A stretch of DNA of 37,211 nt from Gammaproteobacteria bacterium. Lineage in GTDB: Bacteria > Pseudomonadota > Gammaproteobacteria > UBA1113. The stretch spans positions 1 through 37,211 of the forward strand of contig JAJFKI010000063.1 of the NCBI GenBank assembly GCA_021773295.1, given 5' to 3'. The notes under the pieces were generated by a model. That model worked only from the letters and a program-made list of their open reading frames with translations. It was not told the DNA's origin and made no database searches. This document shows, in pieces, positions 27,687 to 34,956 of the stretch (position 1 is its first letter; each line of letters opens with the position of its first letter). A program made the translations under genes and the position numbers.

Positions 27687-27715
27687 AATATACCCAAATT
27701 CTTTACAAATTACAA
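27687..27715 (-). promoter_or_regulatory. Sigma-70 promoter of the small secreted protein gene
   Basis: On the - strand TTGTAA (27715-27710), 17 bases, then TATATT (27692-27687). It lies 50 bases before the ATG and just after the transporter stop codon. Confidence 0.65.
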
Positions 27716-27717
27716 AA

Positions 27718-29115
27718 CTACATAGCATCCTGAGTTCTGTGCTTTGGCTTTTTCTTGCGAAATGCGATTAAAATGCCTGGTAAAATCATGGTGAACATAC
27801 CAATGGCAAAAATCATTTCATAATGAGTAAAACTACCAACATCGAGTACTTTGGGAGGGATAAAGCCAACGGTGATGGTAATGAAGGTACCAAGCATCCC
27901 CAATAAACAAAAGAACCACAAGCCCGCCTTACCCGCAGGTACAAATACGAGTCGCTCAGTTTTGACAGCCTTAAGCCCTAAGGATAAAGCGGTCACGAAT
28001 AAAATAAAATACATCAGCATATAGAGTTGCGTACTTAAATCTGTTAACAACCAATAAGAGCCATTCACCGACGGCATGAATAAAAAAGCGGAACACATGA
28101 AACTCACAATAATTGCCTGCAAGATTAATAAACGAGTTGCAACGCCGGACTCATTGGTTTTTTGTAGTGCTTTAGGAATAAAGCCATCTTCTGCGGCTTG
28201 TAGTAAGCCTTTTGCGGGAGATATCATCCAGTTAACCATGCCACCGATGGCACCCACTAAAATCATGACACCCATCACGGGTACTAGGTAGCCTAAGTGG
28301 TAGTGTTGTAAATAATAACTGAAGGTTTCCATAATGCCATCGATCAAGCTCAACTTATTCACAGGAATAACCATAGCAATAGCAAAGGCACCGGCTAACA
28401 TAGTGACGATAATAAAAATAGTGGCGACTAACATGGCTTTAGCAAAGGTTTTTTTGGGGTTTTCAATATCACGAATATGAACAGCGGTTAATTCTATTCC
28501 CAAAAAAGACGCCATGATGGCAGTAAGAGAAATCCAACTATTCGTGTGCTCGAAATTTGGAATGAGGTGCGCACCACTAAAGTGAATCGCCATAGGTTCA
28601 GCTTTGATGATCCAAATTAACCCTAAGATAATAATTGCCGTCATGGGTAGTGCCATGCCGATGACACCACAAACAGCGGCAAAACGCCCCGAGATACGCA
28701 CACCCTTCAAGTTCAGCAGTGTCAGACACCAGTAGACGACAATAATGATACTGATTAATACATAGGGGTTCTTCGATAATTGAGGGTTTATCAAGTGTAG
28801 GGCCACGGCTGCAATGAAGGAAAGAATCGTTGGAAACCAAATCATGGTATTGATCCATTGCAACCATATTGCAACCATACCGACCTTGGCACCAAAGGCA
28901 TGTTTTACCCAAGCATACACCCCCGCTTCTTTCGTATCTAAGGTGGCTAACTCAGCACAAATCAATGCACATGGGATTAAGAATAACACCGCAGAAATGC
29001 TCAAGAAAAAGATTAAATCAGTACCAAAAATAGCGGTAGCTGGTAAATTTCTGAGACTATCAATGGAACCGATAATGAATAAGGTGAGCGTGAGTAAGCT
29101 GAGTTTTTTGATCAT
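27718..29115 (-). CDS. APC-superfamily amino acid transporter (GadC/YjeM-like)
   Basis: Inner-membrane transporter of 465 residues with about 12 hydrophobic segments. The first helix has the broken-helix amino acid-permease pattern (IIGSIDSLRNLPATAIFG). LIPCALICAELAT followed by EAGVYAWVKHAFG is typical of the glutamate:GABA antiporter and basic amino acid group. A later segment, MASFLGIELTAVHIRDIENPKK, matches helix 6 of the family. The C-terminus is basic (FRKKKPKHR). Substrate cannot be told from sequence alone; such permeases are numerous in intracellular gammaproteobacteria that live on host amino acids. The ribosome site is weak. It follows the pot operon by 64 bases with no clear terminator between them, so read-through is possible. 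Confidence 0.9.
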   Translation of the reverse strand: MIKKLSLLTLTLFIIGSIDSLRNLPATAIFGTDLIFFLSISAVLFLIPCALICAELATLDTKEAGVYAWVKHAFGAKVGMVAIWLQWINTMIWFPTILSFIAAVALHLINPQLSKNPYVLISIIIVVYWCLTLLNLKGVRISGRFAAVCGVIGMALPMTAIIILGLIWIIKAEPMAIHFSGAHLIPNFEHTNSWISLTAIMASFLGIELTAVHIRDIENPKKTFAKAMLVATIFIIVTMLAGAFAIAMVIPVNKLSLIDGIMETFSYYLQHYHLGYLVPVMGVMILVGAIGGMVNWMISPAKGLLQAAEDGFIPKALQKTNESGVATRLLILQAIIVSFMCSAFLFMPSVNGSYWLLTDLSTQLYMLMYFILFVTALSLGLKAVKTERLVFVPAGKAGLWFFCLLGMLGTFITITVGFIPPKVLDVGSFTHYEMIFAIGMFTMILPGILIAFRKKKPKHRTQDAM

Positions 29116-29179
29116 AGATAATTTCTTTGCCTTTTTTTAGTGCGTTCATTTCTATTAACTAATAATAAATAATAGAGAC

Positions 29180-30211
29180 TTATCGAAGTTTTAGCAATTC
29201 CCAATATTTTTCATACACCGCTAACCCCTCGTCATTCAAGTCTGTTTGGAAAGTTCCCCGCTTTAACACAGCATCGTTAGGATACAAGATGGGATTGTTT
29301 TTCAAGCGTGGTGGCAGCAATTGTCGTGCCGCTATATTAGCAATCGCTTCATTATTATTCATGCTCATCACTTTCGCCACTTCGGCCCGCATTAAGTAAT
29401 CAAGAAACCGATACGCATTATTAACATGTGGCGCACCCTTAGGAATGGCAAAGGTATCCACCCAAATCACAAAGCCATCCTTGGGAAAGATAAACTGTAA
29501 GTGCTTATTGTCAGCGTGAGCATTATTAAAATTCGCATTCCATGCCATACCAGCCGTAGCATCATCGTCTGTCATCATAGAAATAACAGCAGGGGTATTA
29601 AATAATTTTATATTAGGCCAGAGTTTGGTGAGTTTTTCATAGGCTTGTTTAATATGCTGTGGATTCGCATCATTGGCTGGGTAACCCAAGGAAATCAGGG
29701 CCATAGAAAACACTTCCCTAGCATCATCCAATAATAATAATGTATTTTTAAAAGTCGGCTGCCATAAATCACTCCACTGAGTAACGTTTGCATCAGGAAA
29801 GTAACGACGATTAATAAAAATACCCGTTAGCCCCCAAAAATATGGGATGGAATAATGGTTGTTTGGATCGTAAGCCGCATCAACAAACCTTGAGTCAAGG
29901 TTTTTATAATGCTGTAATTTTTCTATGTTGATAGCTTGCAACATTCCTTGTCGCACCATCCTGGCCACATAATAGTTTGATGGCTCAATGACATCATAAC
30001 TCCCCGTACCAATGGCTCTTATTTTTGCATAGAGCTCTTCATTACTTTCATAACTTGAATAATTTACTTTGATTCCCGTTTCTTTTTCAAAGCCTTGGAT
30101 CACCTCATTGGGTATATCATTAGCCCAGCTATAGACATTTACCACATGACTATGCGCTAAACTCGCGTTGGCAATGAGCAGCAGTAGTACTAATATTACC
30201 TCTCTTATCAT
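29180..30211 (-). CDS. potD: Spermidine/putrescine-binding periplasmic protein, PotD type
   Basis: Periplasmic polyamine-binding subunit. I choose ATG 30211, whose ATGA overlaps the potC stop; the upstream ATG at 30280 would put 23 residues before a clean signal peptide (MIREVILVLLLLIANASLAHS). The protein has 343 residues, close to E. coli PotD (348). Family features are the start VVNVYSWANDIPNEVIQGFEKETGIKV, SYDVIEPSNYYVARM, IPYFWGLTGIFIN, and late FVIWVDTFAIPKGAPH. An acidic and aromatic pocket fits a polyamine ligand; spermidine against putrescine is not resolved. Last gene of potABCD. Confidence 0.93.
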   Translation of the reverse strand: MIREVILVLLLLIANASLAHSHVVNVYSWANDIPNEVIQGFEKETGIKVNYSSYESNEELYAKIRAIGTGSYDVIEPSNYYVARMVRQGMLQAINIEKLQHYKNLDSRFVDAAYDPNNHYSIPYFWGLTGIFINRRYFPDANVTQWSDLWQPTFKNTLLLLDDAREVFSMALISLGYPANDANPQHIKQAYEKLTKLWPNIKLFNTPAVISMMTDDDATAGMAWNANFNNAHADNKHLQFIFPKDGFVIWVDTFAIPKGAPHVNNAYRFLDYLMRAEVAKVMSMNNNEAIANIAARQLLPPRLKNNPILYPNDAVLKRGTFQTDLNDEGLAVYEKYWELLKLR

Positions 30212-30987
30212 ATTTTTTTGCCTAACTTTAGTTGTGTCGATAAAACGATTAAAACCGTCGCTATAAAAATGAGTGAACACATGGCATTTAATTCTGGTTT
30301 CATGCCCAAGCGGGCCATAGCAAATATTTTCAATGGTAGGATTTCATAACCTGGCCCAGACACAAAATAGCTAATAACAACATCGTCTATCGACAAAGTA
30401 AAGCTTAATAGAAAGGCGACAATAATCGCAGGTATTGCCAATGGCAACATAATGCGGCGCATAATTGTTACTTCGCTCGCACCTAAGTCTCTCGCAGCTT
30501 CAAACAGATGTTGATTAAATCCGGCTAAACGACTATAAACGGTAATCACAACAAAGGGTATACAAAAGGTTATGTGCGCTAACAACAAGCTAAAAAAGCC
30601 TAACTGCAATTTAGCGAATGAAAAGAGTAAAACTAGCGCAATACCTAACACAATATCTGGCATCACAATTAAAATAAACACTAAGCCGTATAATATTCGC
30701 CTGCTTCTAAAGCGATACCAATATAAATTAATGGCTGCAAAGCTCCCAATAATCACCGCAATTAATGCTGCGCAAAATCCAAGGACGAGCGAGTGCCCAA
30801 GTGAGGTCCATAAATCCAAGTCGTGCCACAATACATTGTACCAGTCAAAAGTAAAGCCATGCCATATGAGTGAAAACTTAGCATTGTTAAAAGAATAAAA
30901 GACTAACGTAAAAATGGGGGTATACAAAAATAAGTAGACTATGCTGAGGCTCATCTTGTGTGCAAATTTATTCATTGGTGACTTCAT
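30208..30987 (-). CDS. potC: Spermidine/putrescine ABC transporter permease PotC
   Basis: Second inner-membrane permease of the polyamine importer, 259 residues with about six membrane segments. The N-terminus (YLFLYTPIFTLVFYSFNNAKFS) and the EAA loop near 165-185 (LFEAARDLGASEVTIMRRIMLPL) match PotC, and the late segment SFTLSIDDVVISYFVSGPG is characteristic of the family. Its ATG overlaps the potB stop by ATGA, and its own stop overlaps potD in the same way, so the four genes form one translationally coupled unit. Confidence 0.95.
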   Translation of the reverse strand: MKSPMNKFAHKMSLSIVYLFLYTPIFTLVFYSFNNAKFSLIWHGFTFDWYNVLWHDLDLWTSLGHSLVLGFCAALIAVIIGSFAAINLYWYRFRSRRILYGLVFILIVMPDIVLGIALVLLFSFAKLQLGFFSLLLAHITFCIPFVVITVYSRLAGFNQHLFEAARDLGASEVTIMRRIMLPLAIPAIIVAFLLSFTLSIDDVVISYFVSGPGYEILPLKIFAMARLGMKPELNAMCSLIFIATVLIVLSTQLKLGKKI

Positions 30988-31838
30988 AATAATACCTGCC
31001 GCTGATTACGTTGGCTATTACGCCAGTATATGACCAACATTACCGCCATTACGGCTGTCAGCATGATGCTAATTGCCGCACCAACAGGCCAATTGTTTGC
31101 AAACATGAATTGCTGTTCAATCAAATTACCTAATAGCATTGATTTGGCGCCACCTAATAAATCGGGAATGAAAAACAAGGTCATCGCCGGTAAAAAAACC
31201 ATGACAATACCTGCATAAATACCTGGCTTTGTTAAGGGTAGTAATAGTTGATAAAAAATCATGGGTGAGCTAGCACCCAAATCTTTAGCTGCTTCAATTA
31301 GCCGATCATCCATGCGCTCAAAGCTAGAGTAAATCGGTAAAATCATGAAGGGTAATAAATTATAAACTAAACCGATGAGCACAGCGGTATTGGTAAATAA
31401 TATCTGCATTGGTTGATGAATAATACCCAGAGCAACTAGTAAACCATTTAATAATCCTTTTGTTTTTAGCAGTGCCATAATGGCATAACTTCTAACAAGA
31501 GAGCTTGTCCAAAAAGGAATGATCAATATCATCAGCAAAAGTGGTTTAAAGCGCGTTTTCACTTGACTCAAGCAATAAGAAAATGGGTAAGCGATTAACA
31601 AACATAACATCGTACTAAAGCAGGCCATCAAAAAAGATTTTTCAAAAACCCTTAGGATGGCTGGTTGTAACAAATAATAATAATTTTCAAGCGTGAAATG
31701 TGCTGCGACAATATGCTGCTGATCATGCTGCAGTAAGCTCACCACAAAAACCAGCAAAAATGACAACAAAGAAAACACCCCAAGCCATACCCAAATGAGG
31801 CTGATGGAGACATGTCTAAAGTAGCGATCATACTTCAT
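30984..31838 (-). CDS. potB: Spermidine/putrescine ABC transporter permease PotB
   Basis: First permease of the polyamine importer, 284 residues with six membrane segments. The EAA loop is visible (RLIEAAKDLGASSPMIFYQLLLPL), preceded by YNLLPFMILPIYSSFERMD, a typical PotB/PotC block. FLPAMTLFFIPDLLGGAKSMLLGNLIEQQF near the C-terminus matches PotB. Its start lies inside the end of potA (11-base overlap) and its stop overlaps potC, giving the E. coli order A-B-C-D. Confidence 0.95.
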   Translation of the reverse strand: MKYDRYFRHVSISLIWVWLGVFSLLSFLLVFVVSLLQHDQQHIVAAHFTLENYYYLLQPAILRVFEKSFLMACFSTMLCLLIAYPFSYCLSQVKTRFKPLLLMILIIPFWTSSLVRSYAIMALLKTKGLLNGLLVALGIIHQPMQILFTNTAVLIGLVYNLLPFMILPIYSSFERMDDRLIEAAKDLGASSPMIFYQLLLPLTKPGIYAGIVMVFLPAMTLFFIPDLLGGAKSMLLGNLIEQQFMFANNWPVGAAISIMLTAVMAVMLVIYWRNSQRNQRQVLL

Positions 31839-32922
31839 AGGGTAAAATCACCTCCCAGCCTGCTTGCCATTCAACCCAAACGTTTTCACCCATTGTATAT
31901 TCTAAGTTCTCATCATCTTCATCAAAAAATTCTGTGGCGGAAATGACTTTGCCACTTTCTAACTGCACCATTAAATCAACCGTAGTTCCCTTGTAGATAA
32001 CTTCCGTCACCATGCCTGAGAACATGCCTGTCGTTTCATCAATTTCTTTTAAACCCCACACATTAATATCTTCTGGTCTTAATACAATATGTATTCTCTG
32101 CCCTACCTTATAATTATCTGAATTTAAATAATGGTGCTCACTGTTTTCGATATTCACGATGAGCCGATCATCTTTGATTGCAATAATTTCTGTATCAAAA
32201 ATATTAACTTCACCAATGAACTTTGCTACGGTTAAATTAACGGGTGATTCATACACTTCTCGCGGTGTGCCAATTTGTTCAATGCACCCTTCATCTAGCA
32301 CCACCACCCTATCTGATAACATCAAGGCTTCTTCTTGATCGTGAGTCACAAATACAAAAGCAATATTTAATTCCCGTTGCAATTGCTTTAACTCAAGCTG
32401 CATGTTTTTACGTAAACGATAATCCAGCGAGCTTAAAGGTTCATCTAACAATAAGACTAAGGGTTTATTCACGACAGCACGAGCTATGGCAACCCTTTGT
32501 TGCTGCCCGCCACTTAATTGTGCAGGTTTACGCCTAGCAAAGTTATCGAGCTTAACCATGCTCAAGGCAGACATGACCCGCTCAGTAATTTCTTCTTTAT
32601 GAATCTGCGCACATTTCAAGCCAAAGGCAACATTCTCAAAAACCGTCATATGAGGAAATAATGCGTAACTTTGAAAAACGGTGTTCACCTGTCGCTGTTG
32701 TGGTGGCACGTTTTCCATATTAATCCCATTAATATAGATTTCACCTTCGCTCGGTACTTCAAATCCAGAAATCATACGCAACAACGTAGTTTTACCACAA
32801 CCAGATGGACCAAGCAGCGTCAAAAATTCACCCTGCTCAATGGATAAATTAATAGTGTTTAATACGCTTTGTTCTGCAAAACTTTTGCTTACATTGTTGA
32901 TTTGAATAATGTTTCGACCCAT
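31828..32922 (-). CDS. potA: Spermidine/putrescine ABC transporter ATPase PotA
   Basis: Cytoplasmic ATPase that powers polyamine import, 364 residues. Walker A is GPSGCGKT at 38-45, the Q-loop is VFQSYALFPHMT, the signature is LSGGQQQRVAIARA, Walker B is LVLLLDEPLSSLD, and the switch histidine is in THDQEEA. The C-terminal third is the TOBE-type regulatory domain of PotA/MalK ATPases. The ATG at 32922 has AGAAGG about 6 bases upstream. First gene of the operon; a candidate promoter lies 40-70 bases upstream. Confidence 0.96.
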   Translation of the reverse strand: MGRNIIQINNVSKSFAEQSVLNTINLSIEQGEFLTLLGPSGCGKTTLLRMISGFEVPSEGEIYINGINMENVPPQQRQVNTVFQSYALFPHMTVFENVAFGLKCAQIHKEEITERVMSALSMVKLDNFARRKPAQLSGGQQQRVAIARAVVNKPLVLLLDEPLSSLDYRLRKNMQLELKQLQRELNIAFVFVTHDQEEALMLSDRVVVLDEGCIEQIGTPREVYESPVNLTVAKFIGEVNIFDTEIIAIKDDRLIVNIENSEHHYLNSDNYKVGQRIHIVLRPEDINVWGLKEIDETTGMFSGMVTEVIYKGTTVDLMVQLESGKVISATEFFDEDDENLEYTMGENVWVEWQAGWEVILPYEV

Positions 32923-32960
32923 TCTGCCTTCTCTTTACCATCTCTATTCAAGGTGTACGG

Positions 32961-32989
32961 AAATTAGTGTATTTATTAGACTAGGTCAA
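32961..32989 (-). promoter_or_regulatory. Candidate promoter of potABCD
   Basis: On the - strand TTGACC (32989-32984) is followed after 17 bases by TAATTT (32966-32961). The -35 box is good and the -10 weak. It lies in the only gap (32923-33040) upstream of potA. Confidence 0.45.
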
Positions 32990-33040
32990 GTATTTTTTGC
33001 CGTGTGCACCTGCGCATTTTGAAGTACGATGGGGGTATTC

Positions 33041-34873
33041 TCATTGTGCCGGAAAACTAAGGCTATTCGCCGGGTTATTACCTTCAAGTGCCCAATCATT
33101 CAACTGTTGGAGTGGTGTCTTTTTTGATTGATAAAAAGCCGTAAATCTATTGAGTAGTGATGTATCCAGATCTCCTAATGCCTCTACGTCGGCCTTATTA
33201 TCTGAAGTATCTTTCCACCCGATAAAATAGGCTGCAATACGCGTATTATCGGTTGAGTGAGCCGCAATAGCACCAGATAAAATTTTTATTAATATATTAA
33301 CTTGCTTAGTTAGACATGCCTGTCTCACCTCGTTTTTCGTACCTTTAGCGTCAGAAGACAAGGAATAAATCAGACGACCTAATTTCACTAAAAAGTTATC
33401 GTGCTCATCACTTTTTGTAATTCTTTTACTATAGGTCTTCGCGAATAATAAAGCGAGCTCAGCTTTAGCTGTCTCTTCCACAGGATTGCTCACCCTCTGC
33501 GGTAAACTAAATAAGCCATCAAGAATTTTAGCAATATTCTTTTCACAAAGTTTCATGATAGCAGGTGCAACAACGCTAAAATCAAATAATTCAATTAAGA
33601 GCTCAATACGCTCCCATTGGTCACTATCCAATAAAAACACCAAGGTGTCCTCTAAGTTCTCTAGCTTAACCGTGTCTCTATAATTAAAATCAGCAAGCCA
33701 AAGGTGTCGGCCTCTTCGCTGTTGCAGCGTGAGCGAACCTTGCTGTTTCTTTTCTAAAGATAATGCCTCAGGCAATGTATCAAAATCTTTATTAGTAATC
33801 ACTAACACTAAATATAGAGCGGTAATAAGCTTTTTAGCACTGAATTCATTAATTAAAAAATTTGATCGCGCAATATCGGAATACACAATGAGATTACGCA
33901 TAACATTAGCCATTTTTAATTCATAAGCTTTTGTAAAAATATATCCATTATCAAAATAGGAAAAATAACATAAACGCCCCATGATTTTACTACGCTCGGC
34001 ATCGTCATTAACTTTATCAAAAAGCGAGAGATATATGTCACTAGCCGTTTTGGGATCTGGTAGTCCTAAACGACCTGCCATTAAGAAATGAGTCAAAGAG
34101 GTGATATAAACATCATGGTATTCTGCCAATGCCCACATTGCTTCAATTGAACCACGCTCACTAGCCGCCTTCAAATACGCCAGGGCATCATGTTTATAGC
34201 CAAGCTTGTTGTAATAATCCCCACTCACGTGACACTGTTCCAAGCGGATTCTAACAATAAGATTATCAGGATGCTTCTCTAATAATAGAATAAGCTGTCG
34301 GTATGCTAGCATTGCTAGTATAACTTGGGTATTTTCTAGCAAGCAATATGCAGTACCATAGCTTACCCGTTGCTGAGGGCATAAAGCAGCTTTGAACTTA
34401 TCGGCAGCTTTTTCAATGTCTCCTCCCTTTAACGCCTTTAATCCTTGTCTATATTTTTGATATTTAGTGTTAAACTCGGTAGTTCTAGACCAATTACTGA
34501 CAGCGTGTCTTACTATCTTTTGGGTCAGTACTGCACCAGCGCCCAATAAACGTTGTGCGATACCATCATTTACAGATAGCCTGCTCTTCTTTTTTAAAAA
34601 AATCAGTAAGGGTGATTCACCTTGGTTATTTTCAACATTGACATCAGCACCACTTGTAATTAATAACTCAAATAATCGAGGTCTATCGTTGCAGTTGGAT
34701 AGCGAGTCTTCCTTTCGAGCATCACTCTTCAAGTAACAATGCAGCGGCGTATTACCCTGTTCATCTCTAGCGTTAACATTACAGGATTTATCCTTCAGCC
34801 CATGCGCTACGCTCTTATAATCTCCAGCTTCGACAGCTTGGTGCAATGTTACTACCTCATTTTTGTTATTCAT
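33041..34873 (-). CDS. Ankyrin-repeat protein with TPR/Sel1-like middle region
   Basis: A 610-residue protein of unknown function. The N-terminal 120 residues contain two or three ankyrin repeats (NTPLHCYL, LFELLITSGADVNVENNQG, ESPLLIFL). Residues about 145-270 look like helical-hairpin repeats of TPR or Sel1 type (YRQGLKALKGGDIEKAADKF and then ALAYLKAASERGSIEAMWAL). The remaining half is predicted helical by eye and not recognisable. There is no signal peptide or membrane segment. The ATG at 34873 has GAGG about 11 bases upstream. It lies between the pot operon and another repeat protein; both may be delivered into a host cell, but no secretion signal is decisive. It could equally be a cytoplasmic scaffold. 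Confidence 0.83.
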   Translation of the reverse strand: MNNKNEVVTLHQAVEAGDYKSVAHGLKDKSCNVNARDEQGNTPLHCYLKSDARKEDSLSNCNDRPRLFELLITSGADVNVENNQGESPLLIFLKKKSRLSVNDGIAQRLLGAGAVLTQKIVRHAVSNWSRTTEFNTKYQKYRQGLKALKGGDIEKAADKFKAALCPQQRVSYGTAYCLLENTQVILAMLAYRQLILLLEKHPDNLIVRIRLEQCHVSGDYYNKLGYKHDALAYLKAASERGSIEAMWALAEYHDVYITSLTHFLMAGRLGLPDPKTASDIYLSLFDKVNDDAERSKIMGRLCYFSYFDNGYIFTKAYELKMANVMRNLIVYSDIARSNFLINEFSAKKLITALYLVLVITNKDFDTLPEALSLEKKQQGSLTLQQRRGRHLWLADFNYRDTVKLENLEDTLVFLLDSDQWERIELLIELFDFSVVAPAIMKLCEKNIAKILDGLFSLPQRVSNPVEETAKAELALLFAKTYSKRITKSDEHDNFLVKLGRLIYSLSSDAKGTKNEVRQACLTKQVNILIKILSGAIAAHSTDNTRIAAYFIGWKDTSDNKADVEALGDLDTSLLNRFTAFYQSKKTPLQQLNDWALEGNNPANSLSFPAQ

Positions 34874-34956
34874 CGTAATGTTATCCTCAATCGTGTCTTA
34901 ACTGCCGTTTCTAGGATCATGCACTATACCTCAAAAAGAACAAAAATAAAAAAGAT

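Noticed and set aside
28598..28912. Second - strand frame of 104 codons inside the transporter gene
   Set aside because: Out-of-frame shadow of the APC transporter, which is continuous with conserved membrane segments.
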